Below are positions 28,742 to 36,788 of a stretch of DNA of 64,000 nucleotides, piece after piece (position 1 is the stretch's first letter; the number at the start of each line of letters is the position of its first letter). Position numbers and translations under genes: made by a program. This DNA comes from Halobellus sp. Atlit-31R (GTDB lineage Archaea; Halobacteriota; Halobacteria; Halobacteriales; Haloferacaceae), in assembly GCA_003665935.1 (NCBI GenBank), contig QPLR01000003.1, forward strand, positions 62,001 to 126,000, in the 5' to 3' direction. The notes beneath the pieces were generated by a model that worked only from the letters and a program-made list of their open reading frames with translations, was not told where the DNA came from and did no database searches.

Positions 28742-29629
28742 ATGGCAGTCACGCAGTTCGTCGTCAACGGCCTGCTGGTCGGCGCGCTGTTCGCGGCGGT
28801 AGCCGTGGGCTTCGCGCTCATCTGGGGGGTCGTCGACATCATCAACCTCGCCCACGGCGAGATGGTGATGCTGGGCGGATACACGTCCTACTGGGTGCTG
28901 AGCCTCGTCACCGGGAACGCGGAGGGCTCGCCGGCGCTGTTCTTAGTGACGATTCCCGCCGCGATCGTCGTCCTGTACGTCCTGGGCTACGCGCTCCAGC
29001 GGACGCTCGTCTCCCGCGTCATCGGGACGGACATCTTCCTGACCCTTCTGGTCACGTTCGGAATCAGCATCGCGATCCAGCAACTGGCGATTCAGGCCTG
29101 GTCTGCGAACCCGCGGTCGATCCAGGTGTCGTTCGCCGACCCCTCGCTCGTGCTCGGCGGCGTCGTGGTCCCGAAGATGAAACTGATCGCGTTCGTCGGC
29201 GCGATCGTGCTGACTGCCGCGCTCTATCTGTTCCTCCAGAAGACGCGGACCGGTCGCGCGATCCGGGCCGTCTCGCAGAATCCGGAGGCGGCCGCCCTGG
29301 TGGGCATCGACGTCGAGCACACCCGCGCGGTCACCTTCGGCGTCTCCTCGGCCATCGCGGGCGGCGTCGGCGCGTTCATCGCGACCATCCTCAACATCCA
29401 GCCACAGATGGGCCTCATCTACACGCTCAAGAGCTTCGTCATCGTCGTGTTCGGCGGCGTCGGCTCCATCCCCGGCGCACTCGTCGGCGGACTGCTGCTC
29501 GGCTCGGTCGAAGAGCTGACGGCCGGGTTCGTCTCCTCACAGTGGACGCTCGCGGTGAGTTTCACGCTGCTAATCGTCCTCTTGGTCGTCAAACCGAAGG
29601 GCCTGTTCGGCGAGGGGGCTGAACAATGA
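28742..29629 (+). CDS. livH: ABC transporter permease LivH-type
   Basis: A 295-aa inner permease with about eight TM segments. Family marks are GLLVGALFAAVAVGFALIWGVVDIINLAHGEMVMLGGY near the start and the EAA-like loop ending GGVGSIPGALVGGLLLG. It starts 3 bp after livK and overlaps livM by 4 bp. Confidence 0.94.
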   Translation: MAVTQFVVNGLLVGALFAAVAVGFALIWGVVDIINLAHGEMVMLGGYTSYWVLSLVTGNAEGSPALFLVTIPAAIVVLYVLGYALQRTLVSRVIGTDIFLTLLVTFGISIAIQQLAIQAWSANPRSIQVSFADPSLVLGGVVVPKMKLIAFVGAIVLTAALYLFLQKTRTGRAIRAVSQNPEAAALVGIDVEHTRAVTFGVSSAIAGGVGAFIATILNIQPQMGLIYTLKSFVIVVFGGVGSIPGALVGGLLLGSVEELTAGFVSSQWTLAVSFTLLIVLLVVKPKGLFGEGAEQ

Positions 29630-30690
29630 GCGCCAACGAGTCCGACGATCGCGGCGGGCTGCTGCGGTCGGTACTCCCGCCGGATCAGGTCGACCGACTC
29701 TTCGACTTCTGCGGCGCTCACGGCTGGAAACTGCTGGCTGTCGGGGGCGTACTCGGCGCGCTGCCGCCGCTCGTCGGCCTCGAACAGGGCTACTATATGA
29801 CGGTCGTCTCCGAGATGTATCTGTTCGCGATCCTCGCGCTCTCGTGGGACGTCGTCGGCGGCCAGACCGGCTACCCGAGCTTCGGAAATATGGCCTTCTT
29901 CGGCATCGGCGCGTACGTGACAGCGATCCTCGTCAAGGACTTCGCGGTCACGTTCCCGGTCGCGCTCGTCGCGGCAGGCCTGCTCGCGGTGGCGTTCGCG
30001 GCGGTGATCGGCGCTGCGGTCCTCAGACTGCGCGGGCACTACTTCGCCATCGCGACGCTGGGCGTGCTGCTGGCGGCCCAGCAGATCTCCCGGAACCTCG
30101 ACATCACGGGCGGGGCCAGCGGGAAGATCCTGCTGTCGGTGCCGTCGGGAACGACGTTCTACTACCTGTTCTTCGGCGTGCTCATCGCCGAGATGGGCGT
30201 CGTCTACTACCTCTCGAACACGCGGTTCGGCTTCGTCCTGAACGCAATTCGCGACGACGAGGAGAAGGCGACCGCGATGGGGTTCAACACGACTTACTAC
30301 AAGACCGCCGCGTGGATGCTGGCGGCGCTTTTCACCGGCGTCGCCGGCGGGACGTACAGTCTGTTCAACACGTTCATCGACCCGCAGACCGCGTACAACG
30401 GGGCGTGGAACGTCGAACTGATCGCGATGGCGCTGCTGGGCGGCTCCGGCACCGTCGCCGGGCCGGTCATCGGCGCGTTCGGCCTGCACACGCTGATCGA
30501 GGTCGTCGAGACGGCGTTCGTCGGCTGGCAGCTCGTGCTGCTCGGCGGCGCAGTCATCGTGACAGTCATCGGGTTCCCCGAAGGCGTGGTCGGCACGATC
30601 AGAGAGTACGCCAGCGAGATGGCGTACTACGAGCGCGGCGGGATGGCCGCCGTCGACGGCGACGACGCGGAGGTGACTGCTGATGAGTGA
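29626..30690 (+). CDS. livM: ABC transporter permease LivM-type
   Basis: A 354-aa second permease with eight to ten TM segments after a charged N-terminus of about 35 residues. Marks: ILALSWDVVGGQTGYPSFGNMAFFGIGAY, FGFVLNAIRDDEEKATAMGFN and LLGGSGTVAGPVIGAF. It overlaps livH by 4 bp and livG by 8 bp, consistent with coupled translation of the membrane complex. Confidence 0.94.
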   Translation: MSANESDDRGGLLRSVLPPDQVDRLFDFCGAHGWKLLAVGGVLGALPPLVGLEQGYYMTVVSEMYLFAILALSWDVVGGQTGYPSFGNMAFFGIGAYVTAILVKDFAVTFPVALVAAGLLAVAFAAVIGAAVLRLRGHYFAIATLGVLLAAQQISRNLDITGGASGKILLSVPSGTTFYYLFFGVLIAEMGVVYYLSNTRFGFVLNAIRDDEEKATAMGFNTTYYKTAAWMLAALFTGVAGGTYSLFNTFIDPQTAYNGAWNVELIAMALLGGSGTVAGPVIGAFGLHTLIEVVETAFVGWQLVLLGGAVIVTVIGFPEGVVGTIREYASEMAYYERGGMAAVDGDDAEVTADE

Positions 30691-31480
30691 CGCGACGAAT
30701 CCCGGCGCGAGCACGGTCGCGGCTGCGACGGACAGTGACCGCGCCGTGCTCCAAACCGACGGCGTCACCAAGCGGTTCGGCGGCCTCACCGCCGTCGACG
30801 ACGTCGACGTCGAAGTACAGAAAGGCGAGATCGTCGGTCTGATCGGCCCGAACGGCGCTGGGAAGTCGACCCTGTTCAACTGCATCACGGGGACGCTCAG
30901 CGCCGACGAGGGCAGCGTCTATCTCCAGGGAGAAGACGTCACCGACTGGCCGGAGTACAAGATCGCCAGAGCCGGGCTGGGACGGATGTTCCAGGAGACC
31001 CGGATCTTCGGCGATATGACGGTCCGCAAGAACCTACTGCTGGCCGCACAAGAGGGCGGTGCCAACGTTGGGAGCCTCCTGCGCCGCCCCGACGACGCGC
31101 TCGTCGCGCGGACGGAGGAACTCCTCGACTACGTCGACCTCGGCGGCCTCGCCGAGACCCGTGCGGGCCGGCTGAGCTTCGGGCAGCAGAAGCTCATCGA
31201 GTTCGCAATGGAGTTGATGGCCGAACCGGACCTGCTGTTGATGGACGAACCGGCCGGGGGGATCAACCCCTCGATGCTCGAGAACCTCATCCAGTACATC
31301 CGCAGGGCCAACGAAGACGAGGAGGCGACGATCTTCCTCATCGAACACAATATGGACTTCGTTATGGAAATCGCCGACCGAATCTACGTCCTCGCACACG
31401 GCGAGCGGATCGCCGAGGGGACGCCCGAAGAGATTCAGAACGACCAGCGCGTCCTGGACGCGTATCTGGGGAGGGAGTGA
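30683..31480 (+). CDS. livG: ABC transporter ATP-binding protein LivG-type
   Basis: A 265-aa ABC ATPase. Walker A GPNGAGKST, Q-loop in FQETRIF, signature LSFGQQKL, Walker B LLLMDEPAGG, H-loop in LIEHNM. An N-terminal 18-residue low-complexity tail precedes the domain. It energises the LivHM channel together with LivF. Overlaps: 8 bp with livM, 4 bp with livF. Confidence 0.95.
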   Translation: MSDATNPGASTVAAATDSDRAVLQTDGVTKRFGGLTAVDDVDVEVQKGEIVGLIGPNGAGKSTLFNCITGTLSADEGSVYLQGEDVTDWPEYKIARAGLGRMFQETRIFGDMTVRKNLLLAAQEGGANVGSLLRRPDDALVARTEELLDYVDLGGLAETRAGRLSFGQQKLIEFAMELMAEPDLLLMDEPAGGINPSMLENLIQYIRRANEDEEATIFLIEHNMDFVMEIADRIYVLAHGERIAEGTPEEIQNDQRVLDAYLGRE

Positions 31481-32232
31481 GCGTGGCGACTGCGTCCGAC
31501 ACCGACTCCCGGTCCGCGTCCGACCCGCTCTTGGAGATGGACAGCGTCGTTGCGGGCTACGGCAACACGACCGTCCTGCACGACGTGAACATCGCGGTCG
31601 ACGACGGGCAGATCGCCTGCCTCATCGGCCCGAACGGCTCCGGCAAGTCGACGCTGATGAAGAGCATCTACGGCTTCGCCGACGTGAAAAGCGGGACCGT
31701 GACGCTCCGCGGTGAGGAGATCACCGGGCGGTCGCCGCAGGAGAACCTCGCCAACGGGATGAGCTACGTGCTCCAGTCGGCGAGCGTCTTCCCCGGGATG
31801 TCCGTCCACGAGAATATGCTGATGGGCGGGTACATCTTCGACGACGACGCGCGAGCCGAATCGCGTGCAGAGGAACTGTACGACGAGTTCCCCGTCCTAG
31901 GCGGCATCCGCGGCCAGAAGGCCGGCACGCTCTCGGGCGGGCAGCGCCGCCTGCTCGAGTTGGCGCGCGCGCTGATGGTCGACCCGGACGTGATGATGCT
32001 CGACGAGCCCTCGATCGGGCTCGAACCGCGCTTCATCGACGACGTGTTCGAGCGAATCGAACAGCTCAACGACCTGGGGACGACGATCCTGCTCGTCGAA
32101 CAGAACGCCGAGAAGGGCCTGTCGGTCGCCGACCGCGGGTTCGTCTTGGCGAGCGGCGAAATCAAGTTCACCGGCACCGGCACGGAGCTCCTCAACGACG
32201 AGGAGGTCGGCCGGCTCTACCTCGGAGGCTAA
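31477..32232 (+). CDS. livF: ABC transporter ATP-binding protein LivF-type
   Basis: A 251-aa ABC ATPase. Walker A GPNGSGKST, signature LSGGQRRL, Walker B VMMLDEPSIGL, H-loop replaced by LVEQNA as is normal in LivF. Start is the GTG at 31477 overlapping the livG stop; a second GTG at 31483 is possible. Last transport gene of the operon. Confidence 0.94.
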   Translation: MSVATASDTDSRSASDPLLEMDSVVAGYGNTTVLHDVNIAVDDGQIACLIGPNGSGKSTLMKSIYGFADVKSGTVTLRGEEITGRSPQENLANGMSYVLQSASVFPGMSVHENMLMGGYIFDDDARAESRAEELYDEFPVLGGIRGQKAGTLSGGQRRLLELARALMVDPDVMMLDEPSIGLEPRFIDDVFERIEQLNDLGTTILLVEQNAEKGLSVADRGFVLASGEIKFTGTGTELLNDEEVGRLYLGG

Positions 32233-32233
32233 G

Positions 32234-32647
32234 ATGTACCGAATACTCCTTCCCGTCGACGACGACGAGACTCGCGCGCGAGCACAGGCTGCGTTCGTTA
32301 CCGATCTCCCGGCTGAGACCGCGGACATCGAGGTCGTGGTGACGCACACGCTGACGGCCGAAGAGGCCGACGCACCGGACGAGCTCCGGAACGTCGAGCG
32401 GGTCAGCACAGTGCGGCTCGTCCGCGACGCCCTCGAAGAGCGCGGCGTTGCCGTCGAGCTCGCAGAGGCCCGCCATCCGCCCGCGGAGGGCATCCTCGAC
32501 ATCGCCGTGGATTTCGACGTCGACCACGTCGCGATGGGGTCGCGACAGCGCTCGCCCGCCGGCAAGGCCATCTTCGGCAGCGTCGCCCAGCAGGTGATCT
32601 TGGACGCCGAGGTCCCGGTCACCGTGGTCGGCCCGGCGACCGAATAG
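32234..32647 (+). CDS. Universal stress protein (UspA) family
   Basis: A 137-aa UspA fold: MYRILLPVDDD start, central strands, and an ATP-binding-type loop MGSRQRSPAGKAIFGSVAQQVI near the end, close to the G-2x-G-9x-G-S/T pattern. It begins 1 bp after livF, so it is probably the sixth gene of the transporter operon, a common partner for transport systems where it may bind nucleotide and modulate uptake. Confidence 0.88.
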   Translation: MYRILLPVDDDETRARAQAAFVTDLPAETADIEVVVTHTLTAEEADAPDELRNVERVSTVRLVRDALEERGVAVELAEARHPPAEGILDIAVDFDVDHVAMGSRQRSPAGKAIFGSVAQQVILDAEVPVTVVGPATE

Positions 32648-32674
32648 GCGGCGACAGCCGCCGCGAACCCGTCG

Positions 32675-33538
32675 TCAACCTTCGAGCTCTCTGAGTAACT
32701 GCTCTGCGACGTCGGTCGTCACGTAGTATGTGTGTTTCCGGTGCGTCTCGGCCTTCGGTTTCAGTTTTCGTTCGCTGCCTTTGATCGTGCTTCCCTCGTA
32801 GGTCGTCACGAGGCCGACCCGCCGGAGCGCGCGGTAGAGGTGACGGACGTACTCGAACTCGAGTTCCAGTTCCTCGGCGGTCATCCGCGGGTAGTCCGGG
32901 CCGCCCCGCGCGAGGCGTCGAGCGATCCGCTGGCCGTCCTGGAGGTGCCGAAGGACGTTCAGCTGGCCGTCCCGGTCGGAGAGAAACCGGAGGAGGTGAT
33001 CGCCCGTCCGCGAGAGCCGGTAGTAGGTGTGGTGCTGTCGGACCTCGTCGGCGCGCTTTGCCTTCACGCGCCGCTGCTTGACCGTCCCCGACTCGACGCG
33101 TTCGAGCAGCCCGGCGGTTTCCATCTCCGCGCAGAGCGCCTCGACGTGGCTCCGGTCTGCGTCGAGGTGGCCCGCGATCGACCGCGGATAGTTGCCCTCG
33201 ACGGTGTCGAGGTGGTAACAGAGCAGGTAGGCGACCGGGTCGGCCGGGAGCGGGGCGAGCTGGCCGACGACCGCACGCTGGCGTTCGAGCTCCGCGTCCA
33301 GTTCTGCGGCGCGGTCGTAGCGGCGCTGGGCGTTCGTCGCCGCGTCGACGTCGAAGTCCAAGCAGACGTCGATCGGCTCCCCGTGCGGCGTCTCCAGCGT
33401 AACCTCGAGTTCGCCGGCGTCCCAGTGGTCGCCGGCCTCCTCGTGCGCTCGGGCGAGCGCCTCTTCGACCGCCTGGAGTCGCGTGAGGATCGTGTCGGCC
33501 TCGAGCCGTAGCCGATCGATTTCGGCCTCCGAAACCAT
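32675..33538 (-). CDS. DUF2250-type winged-helix protein
   Basis: A 287-aa protein. Residues 1-100 are a helical, coiled-coil-like region; residues 110-195 match the archaeal DUF2250 winged-helix pattern (VAYLLCYHLDTVEGNYPRSIAGHL, LLERVESGTVKQRRVKAKRADEVRQHHTYYRLS), and the C-terminal 90 residues look like a second winged helix (EYVRHLYRALRRVGLVTTYEGS, KHTYYVTTDVAEQLL). It probably binds nucleic acid. The ATG at 33538 is chosen over a GTG at 33586. Convergent with the usp gene, 27 bp apart. Confidence 0.78.
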   Translation of the reverse strand: MVSEAEIDRLRLEADTILTRLQAVEEALARAHEEAGDHWDAGELEVTLETPHGEPIDVCLDFDVDAATNAQRRYDRAAELDAELERQRAVVGQLAPLPADPVAYLLCYHLDTVEGNYPRSIAGHLDADRSHVEALCAEMETAGLLERVESGTVKQRRVKAKRADEVRQHHTYYRLSRTGDHLLRFLSDRDGQLNVLRHLQDGQRIARRLARGGPDYPRMTAEELELEFEYVRHLYRALRRVGLVTTYEGSTIKGSERKLKPKAETHRKHTYYVTTDVAEQLLRELEG

Positions 33539-33691
33539 CTCGTCGGGAGTCGTAGGCGCGTGCGACGTAAGAATGTACGGAGACACCGGGAGCCGTCGGG
33601 GGGCGCAGTCGCCGTCTACGGGAGCGACCGGAGCACCCCGACACCCCCTGAAACCTTGCAGTTATTACAAATATGACTCGTATATAGCAGT

Positions 33692-34507
33692 ATGGGGAAC
33701 AGACACACCTGGGCCGACGAAGGGGCGGGGGTGTTGCGTGGACACGCAGTCAGGACGCCGCTTCCGGACGAGGACGCCGAGCGACTGTTCCACAGAAATA
33801 TGATGGCCATCGCGGCGGGCCGCGAGCGGAAAGCGGAGCTTCTCACCGACCCGTCCGTTTCGGTGGCGGACGCCTACGAGGCGGAGGTGCGGCGGGTCGC
33901 CGAGACGTTCGAGACCCGGCTCCGACACCTCGCGGGCGAGGGGTACGAGGCCGTCGCCCGAGCGTACCTCGAAGGCGAGCGCGACGATCGGGTCGGTGCG
34001 CTCACCGCCTACTACATCGAAGGCCTGTGGCGGATCCAGCAGCGTTCGACGATCTCGGAGATGCTGTTTTTCCCACTCATTCTCAGATATCCCGACAGTT
34101 TCACCGTCAATCTCCGCTTTACCGGCGAACACACGACGACGGAGTCGATCCCGTTCGAGTCACCGCAGCACGCCGCCGTCGACTCCGAGGCGCAGTACTC
34201 CCAGCAGTACTTCGAGGAGAGTCAGTACGAACAGGAGCGAGCCGCGGAGTATCTCCGCGAGACGGCCCAGATCATCCGCGAGGAGTTCCCGAGTCCGGAC
34301 GACGCGTCGTTCGAGGAGCGCAAGTACGGCGGCGTCGTCTCCGCCGGCGGCCGTCACGACTCGGAGTTCACCGAGATGCTCGCGAGCGTCACGCCGGATC
34401 CGGACCGGTTCTCCGAGCCGGTATCGAAGCCCACCCTCGTCCCCGAGGGTCGCGAAGCGAAGCGGACCGTCCGAAAGTACCTCCGCAGCGCAAAGGTCGA
34501 ACTGTGA
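33692..34507 (+). CDS. Uncharacterised acidic haloarchaeal protein
   Basis: A 271-aa soluble protein with no membrane segment and no motif I recognise. It is mostly helical: a first half rich in Arg/Glu helices (residues 25-115), a short beta-like FTVNLRFTGE segment near 137, then a long charged helix (about 165-205, YSQQYFEESQYEQERAAEYL). The ATG at 33692 is preceded by AT-rich sequence with several TATA-like boxes. No function is assigned. Confidence 0.7.
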   Translation: MGNRHTWADEGAGVLRGHAVRTPLPDEDAERLFHRNMMAIAAGRERKAELLTDPSVSVADAYEAEVRRVAETFETRLRHLAGEGYEAVARAYLEGERDDRVGALTAYYIEGLWRIQQRSTISEMLFFPLILRYPDSFTVNLRFTGEHTTTESIPFESPQHAAVDSEAQYSQQYFEESQYEQERAAEYLRETAQIIREEFPSPDDASFEERKYGGVVSAGGRHDSEFTEMLASVTPDPDRFSEPVSKPTLVPEGREAKRTVRKYLRSAKVEL

Positions 34508-34573
34508 CGCCGTCGGGAGTGAACGGTCGCCCCTCTGGAGTCTGCTTCACACAATTATGTCTGTCTGACGAAC

Positions 34574-34580
34574 TTTTATA
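34574..34580 (+). promoter_or_regulatory. TATA element of HalOD1 gene
   Basis: TTTTATA centred 27 bp upstream of the ATG at 34604. Confidence 0.6.
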
Positions 34581-34603
34581 CTGTTAGTTGAATTTGATCC
34601 CGT

Positions 34604-34870
34604 ATGGTCGAAAAGAATCGGAACGCCGCCGAGCGCGTGGTGGTGAACGTAGCCGAGGCGGCTCACACCGACGCGTCGGCGTTACCACCGCTGTACGAGG
34701 CGGTCGATCCGGACGCACTCAACGACCTCGTCGAGTCGACGTTCGAGGGTGCGATCTCGTTCAGTTACGCGGGCTGCACGGTTACTGTCGACGGCGACGG
34801 CGACGTTACGGCGAACGCCGACGCCCCCGCCGAATCAGCGACCGTCGCGGTGGGGACCGACCGAGGCTGA
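34604..34870 (+). CDS. HalOD1 output-domain protein
   Basis: An 88-aa stand-alone HalOD1 domain, the haloarchaeal output module also found behind receiver and PAS domains. The pattern is visible as ALPPLYEAVDPDALNDLVE, a Gly, then ISFSYAGCTVTVDGDGDV. No sensor domain is attached and no histidine kinase is adjacent. The role is unknown; signal output or DNA contact is inferred from the family. Confidence 0.82.
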   Translation: MVEKNRNAAERVVVNVAEAAHTDASALPPLYEAVDPDALNDLVESTFEGAISFSYAGCTVTVDGDGDVTANADAPAESATVAVGTDRG

Positions 34871-34927
34871 TCCGGGGGCGTCCCTGTCGCCACAACGGAT
34901 CTTTCGCACGCGTCGAGAGCCTCGCAT

Positions 34928-35299
34928 ATGGTCTCGAACGGTCTACCGTTGATTCCGGACCTGTCGGCGTTCCCGCGCCCGGTCCGATACGTGGCCGTCG
35001 CCCTCCTCGCTGGCGTTCCGATCGCGGTCGTGCTCGTCGTCCTCATCGGATTCGCCAATTCACCGACAGCCGCCCTCGACGCGATCGTCGTCGACGCCCC
35101 TACGTCCGACGCGGAGGTCTACCCGCTTTCGAGCTTCGACGGTGAGAGCCCCGTCCGGCAGGTCGTCGAGGCGGCACTGCAAGCCCGCTCGGCTTCAGTG
35201 CAGACGACGACCGAACGGCTGCAGTCGGCGGACGTGCCGATCGACAAATTCTACGTCAGACACGACGGGCGTGTGGTGCGGGTCGCCGTGCGTCGGTGA
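34928..35299 (+). CDS. Small membrane-anchored protein of unknown function
   Basis: A 123-aa protein with one strong TM helix (about residues 19-42), preceded by a short cytoplasmic leader and followed by an approximately 80-residue acidic soluble part ending FYVRHDGRVVRVAVRR. No recognised domain. It follows the HalOD1 gene by 57 bp on the same strand. Confidence 0.6.
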   Translation: MVSNGLPLIPDLSAFPRPVRYVAVALLAGVPIAVVLVVLIGFANSPTAALDAIVVDAPTSDAEVYPLSSFDGESPVRQVVEAALQARSASVQTTTERLQSADVPIDKFYVRHDGRVVRVAVRR

Positions 35300-35310
35300 A
35301 CTCTAGGGAG

Positions 35311-35370
35311 TATCGTAAGTCCGCATAGATCTCTCGCCGGACGGGACGGCGAGAATCTCCGAACGGTTAC
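35311..35370 (+). repeat. 60-bp direct repeat, left copy
   Basis: Matches 36388-36447 in 57 of 60 positions in the same orientation. It contains arms CTCGCCG and CGGCGAG separated by GACGGGA, so it can form a hairpin. The two copies bracket the SDR gene. The remaining gap 35371-35574 has no gene I can support. Confidence 0.93.
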
Positions 35371-35574
35371 TACAATCCCGATCACCAGCCGGTGGCCGAC
35401 TGTCGAGCGAGAGCCGCAGACGGTGTTGCAGACTGGCAGTGCCCCTCGAAGCCGCGATTTCGACCGACGTGCCCGTGGCCACCGCTCCACTGCGCAGTAC
35501 CGTTTGAAGCGACGGTCTCCGACTGGCTGTCGGGAGCCAGGTGGCTTCAAGTCTCGTCGGAGAGAAGCGTGAGT

Positions 35575-36312
35575 ATGCACCCAACACCGGATCTGGAGGG
35601 GCGGACGGCACTGGTGACCGGCAGCGCGCAGCGGGTCGGCCGAGAACTGTTGTTGCGGATCGCCGACTGCGGTGCCGACGTCGCCGTCCACTACAACGAG
35701 AGCGCCGAGGAAGCCGCTGCAACGGCTTCAGAGGCACGCGAACGGGGCGTTGCGGCGACCACCGTGCAAGGCGACATCACCGACCCCGAAGCGGTGGACG
35801 CGCTGTTCGACGCCGCCGAGGCGGAGTTGGGTACGGTCGATATCCTCGTGAACAACGTCGGCGACTTCGACGCTCGCCACTGGGAGGACATCGAGTGGCC
35901 GGCCTGGCGAAACGTCGTCGAGAGCACCTTCTACGGAACGGTGTTGTGTTCCCGGCGCGCGCTCGACGGGATGCGTGAGAGCGAGTGGGGCCGGATCGTC
36001 AACATCGGATTCGCCGACAGCGACCGGATGCACGCACACCCGGTGAACTTCCCCTACTTCGTAGCCAAGACGGGGGTGTTGATGTTCACTCGGATGCTGG
36101 CAGCCGACACGCAGGACGACGGTATCACGGTCAACGCCGTCTCCCCGTTCGCGGTCGAGAACACCGTCTCCGACGTCTCCGCGTATCCGAGAGACCGGCC
36201 GGCCACGTTCGACGACCTCGCGGCACCGCTTCTCTTCTTCCTGAGCGACAGTGCGTCGTACATCAGCGGCGAGAACGTCTCCGTCGACGGGGGTCGGTTA
36301 CCCGAGTACTGA
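35575..36312 (+). CDS. Pteridine-reductase-like SDR oxidoreductase
   Basis: A 245-aa short-chain dehydrogenase. Instead of the classical TGxxxGxG it has T15-G-S-A-Q-R20-V-G22, the TGxxxRxG form of pteridine reductases (PTR1/FolM). The catalytic Tyr161-x3-Lys165 is intact, and 13 residues before the Tyr, where classical SDRs have Ser, there is Asp148, again as in PTR1. The cofactor loop HYNESAEEA also resembles PTR1. Reduction of a pterin or dihydrofolate with NADPH is therefore the best guess, not proven. ATG 35575 is used; a GTG at 35569 is possible. Confidence 0.82.
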   Translation: MHPTPDLEGRTALVTGSAQRVGRELLLRIADCGADVAVHYNESAEEAAATASEARERGVAATTVQGDITDPEAVDALFDAAEAELGTVDILVNNVGDFDARHWEDIEWPAWRNVVESTFYGTVLCSRRALDGMRESEWGRIVNIGFADSDRMHAHPVNFPYFVAKTGVLMFTRMLAADTQDDGITVNAVSPFAVENTVSDVSAYPRDRPATFDDLAAPLLFFLSDSASYISGENVSVDGGRLPEY

Positions 36313-36387
36313 ACGGCGGCCACGTATTCGGCACTCGCCTGATCTGAGCGGCCGGAATTTTACAGGTTCACAGAAAACTACCGAGAT

Positions 36388-36447
36388 TATCGTAGGTCCG
36401 CATAGATTTCTCGCCGGACGGGACGGCGAGAATCTCCGAACAGTTAC
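36388..36447 (+). repeat. 60-bp direct repeat, right copy
   Basis: 57/60 identical to 35311-35370, with the same internal CTCGCCG/CGGCGAG hairpin arms. It lies 75 bp after the SDR stop and 170 bp before the left attachment site of the mobile element. The rest of 36313-36617 shows no supportable gene. Confidence 0.93.
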
Positions 36448-36617
36448 GATACTCCTCGGCGACGAACGACGGCGAGAGCGTCTCCGACGCTGGCGACAGT
36501 CGACCGAGGCGCGCCGGAGGGAAACAGTGCTTTCGCGAGACGACGAGAGAGGGGCGGACGCACGGGAGTCCTGCGAGTAGTACGAACGAGACTGAACGAG
36601 AGAACGAACCGCGTGAG

Positions 36618-36649
36618 TGGACTCGCGGGGATTTGAACCCCGGGCCTCT
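36618..36649 (-). repeat. attL: tRNA-Ala 3' fragment
   Basis: Exact 32-bp copy of the 3' end of tRNA-Ala(CGC): discriminator base, acceptor 3' strand, T-arm and part of the variable loop. Identity stops at 36650 (A versus T at 49079). Not a functional tRNA. Confidence 0.95.
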
Positions 36650-36707
36650 ACACGGCTCAGAGCAACCCTCGGCGGCTCTCAGGCCGCCTCGGCTTGCTTC
36701 GCCGTGT
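36650..36707. repeat. 58-nt near-palindrome beside attL
   Basis: Three nested stems: ACACGGC/GCCGTGT (36650-36656, 36701-36707), AGCAA/TTGCT (36661-36665, 36694-36698) and GGCGGC/GCCGCC (36671-36676, 36683-36688). It begins at the base after the att core and lies between att and the integrase start. Confidence 0.85.
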
Positions 36708-36788
36708 GCGCGCGAAGAAACTCACGGGGTGCCAATTCCCGAGTACGAACGCGCACGACGGCGTTCAGCACCCGAGGTACGACAACCC

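Noticed and set aside
36633..36788. Integrase extending back into attL from a TTG
   Set aside because: The extra 52 residues are Arg/Pro-rich and non-conserved; the recombinase fold starts after 36789.
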